64,000 bases of DNA from Asterias amurensis (taxonomy: Eukaryota > Echinodermata > Asteroidea > Forcipulatida > Asteriidae). The stretch is taken from assembly GCF_032118995.1 (NCBI RefSeq), contig NC_092648.1, positions 17,946,450 to 18,010,449 on the forward strand, given 5' to 3'. Below are positions 24,153-35,294 of the stretch, one piece after another. A program made the translations under genes and the position numbers. Position 1 is the stretch's first letter; the number at the start of each line of letters is the position of its first letter. Under the pieces are notes generated by a model, which searched no databases, was not told the origin of the DNA, and was given only the letters and a program-made list of their open reading frames with translations.

Positions 24153-26099
24153 CTCTTTGCGATCCACCCCTGGACACTGTAATGGGGCCATAATTAGTAC
24201 GGTTGCAATATACCACCATACAAAGCCAGTGAAAGTCGGAGTCGATACACGCTGACCTGTTTAGATCCGTGAATCCTGTCCGACCACTTTACAAGCATTT
24301 GTCATTAAATTAAAGCCCTCTCTATTTAATGCGGACACCAAATTGCAATTATGGAACTTTGCAATTTATACTGAACCATAATTACAATATTTCCAAATCA
24401 CCGTGCCGACAATGACCTTTTTTTTATGAAGATCGTGAGTGGCATTTCTGGGCGGGAAACGTAACGGGTGAGTTGAGTATAAAAATGCTGGGATTGCACC
24501 TAACTTGATAAAACTGCAATCTATTTCAAATGACGGGGATAAAGGGGAAGACTAAAATGACCTTAACTTACAACATAGATCTTTAAAGGCAGGGTCATAA
24601 TTTTTTTTCCCCAAACAATAGTTAAATGGCCTGACGTTTCGACCCTATCAGAGTCTTTCTAGAAAGTAGTTTTAGGGGAAATTGTTCACCCCCTAATTTG
24701 AATCTAAAGGACTCTTCAGTCCCAGGCATCTGAAAGCACACACTAAATTATACGCAAAACCAAACCTTATGGGCACAGTAACATATTACAAAGGAGTCAA
24801 TACTGCATGGACATGTTATCGAATATAATATATCATTTGAATTTTTGTTTTGTTAAGTCATGGATGACAAATGAGTGAAAGTAACAAGAAGTTTGTGCCT
24901 AGCACCAATGGATGACTGGGTGATGACGCATGTTGAACCATGGAGCAAGAAAGAGGGTTGAACCCAGCTTACATGTACATGTCAACTCAATAAACGTTAT
25001 ACACAACACGCTGCTGGTCATACGAAACTTTCTCAATTCTCGAGCAGCATCAAGTTGTTAATGGGGCGTTGTTTGTATAAAGGATTGAAGTAATCGAACG
25101 GTTCCAAAAACCAGTTCGTTTTTTTTTAAATAAAAAGGTCGCTCAGAAATATTACCGGTCACCCTTTGATCACTGGCATTTCAGATCATTTTTTTTTTCG
25201 ACTTCAGACCATTACCTGTTAAAGTGTGATCGATTGAACCCGACTAGCCAGTGCTAACTTCAGTTCTAACAACCAAAATAATGGGCAACAAACATAATAT
25301 TGGGCATGGTTTTCCATCATTTCCTCCAAGTTTTCCACCATTTCTGCTCACACACAACAGTAAAAAAGCAACATTTTTACAGCTTAGTTATTTCGTGCAT
25401 GTACACTGTCTGTGCCTATTTTGCCAGCTCTACAATTCCTGTATAATACATTTTCAAAAAGAACTAAGACCAAAATCAAACGGTGAAAAGTATCATGTAT
25501 TCATAGAGAATTTGTAAAACCATACAGGACCCTTGGTAAATTGCTCTCGTGTGAAAGGGGCTTTAGTACTATGTAGAACAGACACTAGCGACACCGCACA
25601 TGTAAAAACACCACTGTTAACAACAAACTCCACCCTCCTAAGTTGGCAATTACTCTTGGCTTGGGTTGTATACAGTTGGATAACTCAAGGATGTGAGTTA
25701 TGTGACCACCATTCTAACAAATGAAAGGGAAGCTTTTGAGAACTTTTAAACAAAATGTGATGTTTCTATATCATATCGTATTTGAATGTCATCTAAACAA
25801 TCGCACCCAATTTAGACAGTTGAAGCAGATTAAAGTCATATGCAAAGATGAAGGGGGCACATAAACCCATGATAACTATACAAAAAAAATTATGATGACT
25901 GATTGCACTCTAAAACCCACTAGTATCTCAAAAAAACATATGATTTTGTTAACATCTCTTTTGTTTTAATGTATCTTTGAGTTGTTCCAAACAACTTGAT
26001 TGATGAGATTTCTCAAATCTAAGTGATAAACAAATGTCAACATTTGATTGTATCAAGTGTTGAACCAACAGGTATAAAAAAAAAAATCCATCTCTAACC

Positions 26100-26330
26100 A
26101 ACAGTTGAACTTTTTACAAATAGTTTTTTTTAATGGAGCTTGAACCAAGTGTCTTGTCCTCCCTTTTATCTGTTTTCCTTTTTGTATATTGTATTAATAT
26201 TTGTTTTCCTTCTTTTTCTGTTCACACTTCCTTTTGTAGTGTTTACATTTTAATAATTGCTGTATGTCTTTTAAACACATTTCAGCTTTTGGGCTGCGAT
26301 GTTTGAATAAAAAAAAATATATATATATCT
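26100..26330 (+). mobile_element. Possible 3' end of a truncated retrotransposon
   Basis: A T-rich stretch ends GGGCTGCGATGTTTGAATAA followed by poly-A and (AT)n, as in 5'-truncated LINE insertions. No coding sequence is kept. Confidence 0.35.
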
Positions 26331-27132
26331 GCTTTTTAATATTTGCATGGACTGTGTTATTTAGTGTTACTATTATTATTTATCAACTTTGTAGTTGATC
26401 TTTTTACTTACTACAAACAAAACCCAATGGCCTGATGTTTCAACCCTAGCAGAGTCGTTATTGGTCATTTAGCCCTCTAGAAAGACTCTGCTAGGGGCGA
26501 AACGTCAGACCATTAACTGTTTTTTTTTTTTTATACCATAGGTTGGTTACCATTTTGGTAAGCAGTTTGCAACAGCTATTTCTATTTTATTATTTTACTT
26601 ATTGTAGTACACACTGTGCTGTTCAGTCTTCGAGCTGAACATAAGTCAACAGCAACAATGATAAAACTAATTTCACCAAAAATCCACAACATTCAGAAAA
26701 ATACAACTGTGCACAATTTTACAGAATTGGTTTTTGCTAACAAAACAGTTACTGGCAGTGTAAGCACTTTATGTCATCCACCATATACATAAACTAACAA
26801 ACCTGTAGAAGTTTGCGATCGATCGGCCATCTGGGTCACGAGAGAATAGTGAAAAACTGATTACAAATTTTGCATTGCATCGATGCCAAACTAAAAATTA
26901 ATAAAACGCTCACTGAGCGATTAACTCCAAACGCGAAGTTGTATTATTTATTTCTCATCAAATATGACATTTCAGACAGAAATATTTCAAGGGATGTTTT
27001 TAACTATCATCATTAGACCGTGTAAGTTTTTTGTAAATCTGTGATCTTCACGATTTTTGTTTCTTACCAATTCTGTAACCTTCCTTTAAGCTCACCCAGG
27101 TGAGACAAAAATTTCCTACCACTTTTGTTTTT

Positions 27133-27145
27133 GTAACCAGGCAAC
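27133..27145 (+). promoter_or_regulatory. Candidate RFX X-box
   Basis: GTAACCAGGCAAC fits GTNRCC-N-RGYAAC, the ciliary-gene RFX motif. A one-mismatch version ATTACCATGGCAAC lies near 21895. Confidence 0.3.
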
Positions 27146-27602
27146 CGTTTGTTGTCATGGTCCTTGATGATCTCTTACAACCATAATAGGTTTAATATTA
27201 CCATGGCAATGCATCCATTGTCCATAGCAACAGATGACAGGGAACATTGGACATTGAAGGACAACAGAGGGCAGTATACCAACAAAATTCAAGTCTGTTG
27301 TTTTTAAAACGTGCTTTTCAAGGCAAGGATGAAACGTTACAATTGAATTTTGTTTCAAAATGTTTGAAGATGCATATTCCCACTTTCTATTAGTTTCATT
27401 TCAACTAGTTCTTTGGTTGTGAGAAAAGAAACCTACACAGAAACGACCAAACCAGTGGTGTGAAATTAAAATAAAATAAAATAGAATTAAATAAACCCTC
27501 CATGAATAAACATACCCCCCCCCCCCCACCCCATGACGATCATCCATTGACAAGACGACATTCATCCTTAAACTAATTTATGTTGATTGGGTTGCTGCAT
27601 GG

Positions 27603-27608
27603 TTTATT
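27603..27608 (-). promoter_or_regulatory. Possible poly(A) signal of the small gene
   Basis: AATAAA on the minus strand lies about 270 bases past the candidate stop at 27877. Confidence 0.3.
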
Positions 27609-27876
27609 TATTATACATCCACTAACAGGGTATGTTGGGTGCAACTTGGCAGAAAGAACTGTACAGTGTTGCAACCAGTGACCGTATATAAAACATCATC
27701 AACAAAATAATTTGACCGGTCAGCGTCTTTGTCTGGTCAATGTCAAAGACAAGAAACAGGTATTGGGAATTTTGTTTTAGCTTCACAGCATAACCGCTAA
27801 ACAATGGATCATAGGTGAACAGAAAAAACCCATGCACCTACAAACAGTTGACTTGCCTAACAGCCTAAAAATTGAC

Positions 27877-30800
27877 CTATTGACCCCTGGTATGATGCAC
27901 AGTGCGCTTCCATTTGCTATCCAGTCCCCCATCAAACATGTGCACAAAGGAACTAGCCTAAAAAAATTAAAAATGATGGAAATGGTAGACAAACACAATT
28001 TGTGGCGGTGAGCTCCGTGCCTGTAAGGAGGGAAATATTCACACCACGCAGACTACCACATTCTGAGGAAATTTTTCTTCTGAGAAATGATTCTCAACTA
28101 GATAAATGTCTTGAGTAGTGTGATCCCTTTGCAGCACAATTTGGCTGAACTGGGATGTCACATTTGTTGTACAGTTTATACACATTTCTAACTAAAAATA
28201 CCCAGCCAGGCAGTTTAAATTCAGCAAATAAAAAACACATTTTGCCTTATGCTTATGCCATTTCAGGAGTAACTTTTTTCTAAAAATGACTGGCGGCACT
28301 AAAAACTGTAAACAGCTTAAATACTTAAGAAGACACTAAGCCACAGCTAGAAACCACTCAGCTTGCAACATCACAAAGGTCAAGGTAAAGATAGTGTCCT
28401 GAATTGATGTTAAATTACAATCAACAGTAAAAACAACAAAAATCACTAAAATTTAATATTATTTTTATGGAAGTTTTTACTAAAAGAAAATATTTAGTAA
28501 AACTGTACATATAATGCACTGGTGAAATTAGGGTGAATTTTGTTTATTTATTTGTTGAGTATTATTGGGTGGGTTTTCTTGGGGGGGGGGGGGGAACAAG
28601 GGGGGGGACGCGGTCTGTGTATACAGGTTCCTTAAACAAAACATCAAACCTCACAGGTGTTTTTTAACATTCTTGTTGTTAAATGCAGACTATTTGTTGA
28701 CAAGACAATCTGAGGGGTGAAATTAAACTCATTGTCTAGGTTTAAGGGGTAAAAACAATTTTGAACATCGAGTTATACTACATAAAAGCTTGTAATATTG
28801 TCTATTAGGTTTTAATCTAAAAAATCAGATTTATGATTTGGGGTGGGGTGGGGCAAGTTACTCAAAATGGTGGGGGGTGGCTCCCATAATTCCACCAATG
28901 ATCTTTTTTTTTTCTATCACTCATGCAAACAATTCCTCTTTTATCTAAAAGGCACTAAAGCAGAAACACAATAACCCCTTTGTCTTCCAAATTCTGGCCC
29001 ATTATTCAAAAAACGACCTCTCTGACACTCGAGTGTTTATTTAACAGAGAATATTGGTTGTAGGTTTGCAATCCCCCAAAAAAGCATGTCATAACGGCCT
29101 TGGCACAGTTGGTCACTTAACACGTAGGGTCAGATCGGACAATTCTGTTTGACAGAATGACGCATAAATACTGTTTATATGTAAATACTGTTCAGTGTTT
29201 TTAATTTTTTTTATGTAAGACTCTATAATATATATATGTAATATTATTTAAGACCTACAATTTAGAAAAGAATGATATCGGATTTAGGCTGTTAATTCAT
29301 TTTAACATGAATCAAGTAATACACTGTACATTTAGGCCTATGTTGTTCACAAAATGTACAACTAGCATACATGTATGTACACATACACACATTGAACAGT
29401 CAGTAATAAACTTTTCTCCATGTCATTTTCATTGCATTGTAAATCAAGTCATGGGCCGCATGAACAAGCATTGACGAATAGGATGCCCATAGCAACAGCC
29501 CTAGCACCAGCCACAGCCGTGTGCCAATTTGGACATAGCCATATTTTCATTTCATTTTAACATAATCAAGTCATGGGCCGTGTCCGGCTTAGTGACTGCG
29601 GCTTGATCATCATATGAACAAGCATTGAGGAATAGGAGGCCCATGGCAACAGCCTTAGCACTAGCCGCAGCTGTGTGCAAATTTGGACATAGCCATTTTC
29701 ATTGCATTTTAACATAATCAAGTCATAAACTGTTTCCGACTGCGGCTTGATCATCACATGAACAAGCAGTGAGGAATAGGAGGCCCATAGCAACAGCCGC
29801 AGCACCAGCCGCAGCCATGAGCCAATTTGCACATAGCCATTAGTTTACATACATCGGTGTACATCCAGCAGCAAACACTTCTGCATGTTATTTTGTTTTC
29901 AACTGTTAAAGCCAGTGGACACTATTGGTAATTACTCAAAACAATTATTAGCATAAAACCTTACTAAAAAAAGTAATGGGGAGCTGTTGATAGTATAAAG
30001 CATTGTGAGAAACGGCTCCCTCTTAATTAACGCAGTTTTCGAGAAGAAAGTAATTTTACACAAATTTGATTTCGAACCTCAGATTTAGAATTTGAGGTCT
30101 CGAAATCAACCATCTGAAAGCACACAACTTTGTGTGACAAAGGTGTTTTTTTCTTTCATATTATCTTGCAACTTCGATGCCCAATTGAGCTCAAATTTTC
30201 ACAGGCTTGTTATTTTATGCATATGTTGAGATACACCAAGTGAGAAGACTAGCCTTTGACAATTACCAATAGTGTCGAGTGTCTTTTATAAGAAATTAGT
30301 GGAAATACCTTGGTTTTGAACTTCCTTTTGACACCTGCTTGAAGGAGCCACTGTGGAACCTTTCCATTGGTTGGCAGTGGAGAGATGTGTGATATCAAAA
30401 GCCGTTTCCCCTGGGAGCCAGTGAAGAAATGTTCACAAATCTCTACATCAGGAAGATACCAGATGATGGCTGGAAACGAATAGGTATAGACCATAATAGT
30501 AACCCAACTTGTCACATGTTAATACAAGATCTATTACAGCCTGGACTTCCTGCAGGCCCGATTTGTACACAGCTCATTGGAAAAAAGCATAAAATCTGGC
30601 ATTTTAAAGGCAGTGGACACTATTGGTAATTACTCAAAAAAATTATTAGCATAAAACCTTACATGGTGACGAGTAATGGGGAGAGGTTGATGGTATAAAA
30701 CACTGTGAGAAACGGCTCCCTCTGAAGTGACATAGTTTTAGAGAAAGAAATAATTTTCCACGAATTTGATTTTGAGACCTCAGATTTAGAATTTGAGGTC

Positions 30801-31501
30801 TCGAAATCAACCATCTAAATGCACACAACTTCGTGTGACAAGAGTGTTTTTTCTTTCATTATTATCTCGCAACTTTGACGACCAATTGAGCTCAAATTTT
30901 CACAGGTTTGTTTTTTGATGCATATAATGAGATACACCAAGTGAGAAGACTGGTCTTTGACAATTACCAATAGTGTCCACTGTCTTTAAGAAAATTGAAA
31001 TTTCAATTTTTTATAAACTTTTAATAAGAGGACAGAGGATTCATCTCATATTAATACTTTTTCAAATCGTCAGTTTATGCAGTAATGTTGAAATGAAATG
31101 TGACATTTCTCATATGACCAGTGTAGTATCTCACTTGCCAGAAAATACCGATTCGCTTGTTCCATGCTGAAATTATAAGTTCTGAATTCGGAATTTTTTT
31201 CATTTTGGCAATTATTGATGTAGGATTTAAAACTTTGCATGGTGGAAGTATAACTAAGAGAGTTTTGCGGTAACAACATGTGAATATATCTTTTTGAGTA
31301 GTAATGGTTCTGGTTAACGACTGTTTCTTTTTAGAACCAACACTACTCAAAAAGAGAGATATTCACATGGTGTTACTGCAAACCTCTCTTAATTACTGAT
31401 TTCATACCTGGTCCGGCCAAGTGGATGGATTCCAGGAATGATGGATGAAATATCAGGATCAGCAGCAAACCACAGCTAGAAACATCCATCAAGATTCTCA
31501 T
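27877..31501 (-). CDS. Tentative small gene with signal-peptide-like first exon (3 exons)
   Basis: First exon 31501-31408 (31 codons, ATG in GCCATGA context) holds the hydrophobic core GLLLILIF and ends in phase 1 at CCAG, then GTATGA. Exon 30469-30309 (acceptor TTCGTTTCCAG, phase 1 to 0) is open in that phase only and encodes YLPDVEICEHFFTG, GKRLLISHISPLPTNGKVPQ and WLLQAGVKRKFK. Exon 27957-27877 (acceptor TTTTTTTAG, phase 0) encodes ASSFVHMFDGGLDSKWKR and HHTRGQ then stop. The total is 111 residues. Family not recognised; NGKVPQWLL faintly recalls the end of START lipid-binding domains, which is a weak guess. More exons may exist, and the first exon may instead belong to the repeat carrying it. 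Confidence 0.4.
29432..29843. repeat. Tandem repeat, about 140 bp, three units
   Basis: Each unit holds a variant of ACATAATCAAGTCATGGGCC, GAACAAGCATTGAGGAATAG and AGCACCAGCC. It lies in the intron before the last exon of the small gene. Confidence 0.88.
29906..30288. mobile_element. MITE family A copy
   Basis: Full-length, with a TTAA start, AAAGCCAGTGGACACTATTG end and central inverted repeat GATTTCGAACCTCA / TGAGGTCTCGAAATC. It lies just 3' of exon 2 of the small gene on the minus strand. Confidence 0.85.
30604..30989. mobile_element. MITE family A copy
   Basis: TTAA on both sides, AAAGGCAGTGGACACTATTG termini and the same central palindrome. It lies in the intron between signal exon and exon 2 of the small gene. 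Confidence 0.9.
31408..31501 (-). CDS. Signal-peptide exon, copy 1
   Basis: MRILMDVSSCGLLLILIFHP, then SFLESIHLAGP, ends in phase 1 at a GTATGA donor. It is one of three tandem copies; this one is nearest the downstream exons. A longer in-frame start exists at 31570. Confidence 0.4.
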
Positions 31502-31949
31502 GGCAGGAGTAAAGACACCAAGCAGGACAGGTCTTGAAGAGGTCATGTCATCTTGAAGCAGTCGTCTCATCAAGCTGTCTCTTATCCTCGGATAGACTCA
31601 TGGGTAAAAGCTCCAGCTCCACAGACCAAGAGTCACATTCAACATGAATGAAACGCAACTGCCGACATTGAAAATGTTGAATTTGGAAATAAGTCCTCGA
31701 AATATCATCCCTGTATTTATTTAGGTTTTGTTTATGTTCAGTATCCTTTTGGCAATTACTGATGTAGGATTTGAAACTTTGCATGGTGGAAGTATAACTA
31801 AGAGAGGTTAGCGGTAACAACATGTGAATATATCTTTTTGAGTAGTAATGGTTCTGTTTAACCACAGATTCTTTTCAGAACCGACACTACTCAAAAAGAG
31901 ATATTCACATGGCGTAACCACAAACCTCTTTCAATTACTGATGTCATAC

Positions 31950-32043
31950 CTGGTCCGGCCAAGTAGATGGATCCCAGGAATGATGGATGAAGTATCGGGA
32001 TCAGAAGCAGAGTATAGCCTTTGACATCCATCAAGATTCTCAT
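31950..32043 (-). CDS. Signal-peptide exon, copy 2 (diverged)
   Basis: The frame, length (94 bases), ATG context and GTATGA donor match copy 1, but the middle reads VKGYTLLLIPILHPSFLGS. Hydrophobicity is kept while residues differ. Confidence 0.35.
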
Positions 32044-32216
32044 GGCAGGATGAGGAAAGACATCAAGTCAGGACAGGTCTTGAAAGTCACATTCAACATC
32101 AACGAAACACAACTACTGACATTGAAAGTTATGAATTTAGATTAAAGTCCACAAAATATCATCCTTGTATTTATTAGGTTTTTTACTGTATACTTTTGGC
32201 AATTATAGGGTGCGTT

Positions 32217-32461
32217 TGTTTAGCTTCCCTGGGTCTACCCCGCAGTGCTCGCTCAGGTGAGGCCCCGACAAGAGCTAAACGAACGACCACTCACCGCTCT
32301 CATAGTGACGTCATGCACCTAGGCCCAGCCCCCAAGTGACCCACTCCACAAGCAGGGCACTTGGGGCTGACCCGAGTGAGCCCCTGGAATGACGTCAAAG
32401 CTATACAAACGCACTGGGGGCAGTCCAGGGTCGACCCAGGGAAGCTAAACGAACGCACCCA
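32217..32461. mobile_element. MITE with 27-28 bp terminal inverted repeats
   Basis: GGGTGCGTTTGTTTAGCTTC opens and the complement GAAGCTAAACGAACGCACCC closes. It is GC-richer than its surroundings and sits in the palindromic repeat between signal-exon copies 2 and 3. Confidence 0.85.
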
Positions 32462-32662
32462 CTATGATACATGTATATATGTAGAATTTGAAACTTCACG
32501 CGGTGGAAGTATAAGTAAGAGAGGTTTGCGGTAACACCATGTGAATAATCTCTTTTTGAGTCTGTTAACCACCGCTTCTTTTCAGAACCAACACTACTCA
32601 CAAAGAGATATTCACACAGTGTCAACGCAAACCTCTCTTAATTACTGATGTCATACATGTAC

Positions 32663-32760
32663 CTGGAACGGCCAAGTTGGTGGATGGATTCCAGGAGTGA
32701 TGGATGAAATATCAAGATCAGCAGCAAACCACAGCTAGAAACATCCATCAAGATTCTCAT
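32663..32760 (-). pseudogene. Signal-peptide exon, copy 3, frameshifted by 4 bp
   Basis: Nearly identical to copy 1 up to the residues LESIH, then four extra bases shift the frame so that the donor (CCAG, then GTACATG) falls in phase 2. It can no longer splice in frame to the phase-1 exon at 30469. Confidence 0.4.
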
Positions 32761-32915
32761 GGCAGGAGTAAAGACATCAAGCAGGACAGGTCTTGAAGAG
32801 GTCATGTCATCTTGAAGCAGTCGTCTTATCAAGCTGTCTCTTATCCTCGGATAGACTCATGGGTAAAAGCTCCAGCTCCACAGACCAAGAGTCACATTCA
32901 ACAATAATGAAACTC

Positions 32916-34816
32916 TGCAGAATTGAAGCCAAGACCTTGAAATCTGAGACCGGTAACAAGTCCTGAGACCAAAACTAGGCATGGGCGACTAGTCAAATTT
33001 AGCACTCGACTAGTCATGCCTCAAATAGTCACAACTTTGACACTAGACTAATTTTTTATTCCCAAGATGCATTGCGGCATATTGTTTGCCGCTGGTGCAA
33101 TATAGAAAAATTCATAATTGAAGGATTGTGTCACTGATGTCTGACTGTGTTTCGTAAGTGAATTATGTTGTTGTGAATAGTCGTAAGGGACACAATTGGT
33201 TCACCGAGCAGGTAGTCGCGACTATTTTTGTAGAAGTCGTGGTGGCACGATTAACCGAGAAGTTGAAAAACTGTATTCGCAACTCATCATAACAATAAAT
33301 AGTCACGACTTCGACATTAGTCGCACTAGTCACCCAGGCTTAACCAAGACCAAAGCCTCAACTGAAAATAACAATTTATGATTTCACGACCAAACCCAAG
33401 ATCAAGACTAGAACTTCAAATTAGACCCCAATGCCTAAGACCAAAATGATAAGACTGTAAGACTTAAGACCTTTGTGCTCCAGACAAAAAAAATCTAAAT
33501 GTTGAAGACCGACACTATGACTGAGACCTGGAAACTAAGACCCAAGACTTTGAGATATTACTCAGATGCGAAATTTGCTTTCATTGTTTAACAACCTCCA
33601 AATGTTTAATGATCAAAAATATTCACAAGAAACGTTTTGATGCAATAAATATATTCAGGATAAACTGAGCAAGTTACTTTGCTAACCTTCAAATTGCTAG
33701 CTTCTTTTAATGAATGAAGAATTATTACTATAAAGAAAAATAAGTACCATAAAAATTTAAGATTTTTTATGAAATGGCACCACCCATTGTGCCCTGCATT
33801 TCACCTCAGTGGAGCCTAGTTTAAATCCCATCTACAAGGTTTTTGAATGAACATACGTAGTAACATTTACCAGTAGAAGTTTCAGCTTCATCAGTCGTCA
33901 AGTTTTTGAGAACAAAAAAGTTCAAATCACAGAGCAATGTTTTGAAGAGAGTCGTGTAAATACCAGTAATGGTAAATACGTTGTAGGCCTATAAATGTTA
34001 AAATAATTTTCTTATCCCGAGACGACTCATTTCTAACAAAAAATACAGCACCTCAGCAAGTCTAAGGAAAGCTTTCCACCATCATTGTCTTTAAACTGTT
34101 TTCTTACAATATGGGAAAGTGTCAATAGACTCCTTGTGAAGGTCGCCTCTGCTCTAGTTAAACGCGTGATGTACAACTCTCAGCCAATGATAGGTCTTCC
34201 TTGACTTCAGTGAGGGCGCTGTTTCAGATTGTGATGTCACATGCAAGGGGCTCATTAAACAAACAATATGTTACCATTACTACATCCGCTCCGACTACAA
34301 TTGGTGACACAGTATCAAAGCATTCCAAGCAGACAAACATGACTGTTACGCAAATCAGTTAGTTACTAAAAAGTACTCCTGGGCGACTAGTGGAATTTAC
34401 TTTTCGAGTAGTAGTGCCTTAAATAGTTGCGACTCTGACACGAGTCGCAACTTATTTTTAATTCCGTAGATGCATTGCGGCAAATGTTTGCCAAAGCGCA
34501 ATATAGTAAAATTTACGCTGATGGATTGAAGGATGTACACATGTATCACAGATGTCAGATTGTGTTTATTATACGTAAATTATGATGTCGTGAGCGACAC
34601 AATTGGTTCACCAAACAGGTAGTCGCAACTATTTTTGTAGTAGTCCCGACTATGATTATAGTAGTCGTGGCGGCACTAACATAGTAGTTGAAAAACAGTA
34701 GTCGCGACTCGAAAACGCAATCAATCGTCGCAACTTCGACACTAGTCGCACTAGTCGCCAAGACTTATAAAAAAAGGTTGATTTATCAACTGTCTCCCAA
34801 AGCAAAACTAGATGTC
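32916..34816. other. Gap between TSNAX and the small gene
   Basis: Two related blocks (32980-33350 and 34380-34770) share CACTAGTCGC / TAGTCGCGACT and GATGCATTGCGGCA, an old dispersed repeat. Otherwise it is unique AT-rich sequence without coding signs. Confidence 0.6.
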
Positions 34817-34822
34817 TTTATT
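34817..34822 (-). promoter_or_regulatory. TSNAX: Poly(A) signal AATAAA of TSNAX
   Basis: A canonical AATAAA on the minus strand lies 47 bases downstream of the TSNAX stop, implying a very short 3' UTR. Confidence 0.6.
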
Positions 34823-34868
34823 TACAAAGTTTGGCCGCCTCCAAAATACACCAAAACAAAATATAACT

Positions 34869-35294
34869 TCACGTGTCTAAGTCCATGGTGTCTGTGCCAC
34901 CACCAGGGAGGGCCGATATCGCATCCAGCAGCATGTGTTTAGGAAACTCCGATCCGCGGACTCTCAACATGTAACACGCATTCTCTACCTTGGCTAGGCT
35001 CTGTCGCATCACTGACATCTTACGGGTATACTCACGGCCTGGTGTGTTTCCCAGAAGCTGGAAGCAATCGTAGAGCTGCTGCATGAAGGTGACCAGCACG
35101 AAGGGTGTCTCTGTGTCTCCATTGCCGATGCTATTGATACACATTCTCATCAGCTCACCAGTGAAGTCGGCAATACCAAGGACGTAGTCCATAGGAGATA
35201 CAGATACCGAAAGCGCCCTCATTGGGCTATCTGGGTCATGTACCTCTCCATCGGGGGTAGCATCGGATACAACATCTGACTTGCGTGAATCCTC
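34869..35294 (-). CDS. TSNAX: TSNAX exon 5 (terminal)
   Basis: The acceptor is GGTATTCTAG, phase 0, and 141 codons run to the stop. A variable acidic linker (about 179-203) is followed by the second catalytic pair in ADFTGEL and the C-terminal helices ending [15 protein letters not shown]. Confidence 0.97.
   Translation of the reverse strand, partial: EDSRKSDVVSDATPDGEVHDPDSPMRALSVSVSPMDYVLGIADFTGELMRMCINSIGNGDTETPFVLVTFMQQLYDCFQLLGNTPGREYTRKMSVMRQSLAKVENACYMLRVRGSEFPKHMLLDAISALPGGGTDTMDLDT

Larger units (their letters stand above)
14935..27602. other. Intergenic stretch between the small gene and the LamG gene
   Basis: It contains family A, C and E elements, a SINE, tandem repeats, several poly-C/G runs and a locally duplicated segment (13864-13940 / 13980-14050 lies just left of it). 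No exon chain is supported on either strand; regulatory DNA cannot be excluded. Confidence 0.55.
31207..32915. repeat. Tandem triplication carrying the signal-peptide exon
   Basis: Three units (about 31207-31660, 31740-32140, 32470-32915) each hold GGATTTGAAACTTTGCATGG or a variant, a hairpin CTACTCAAAAAGAGATATTC, the donor, the exon and an upstream flank with GGACAGGTCTTGAA. Confidence 0.8.

Noticed and set aside
29566..29832. Minus-strand frame with repeated LRLVLRLLWASYSS-like text
   Set aside because: It is translation of the tandem repeat; repeats of a length divisible by three keep the frame open by chance.
34555..34761. Frame rich in Ala, Thr and Ile
   Set aside because: It comes from the TAGTCGCGACT dispersed repeat.
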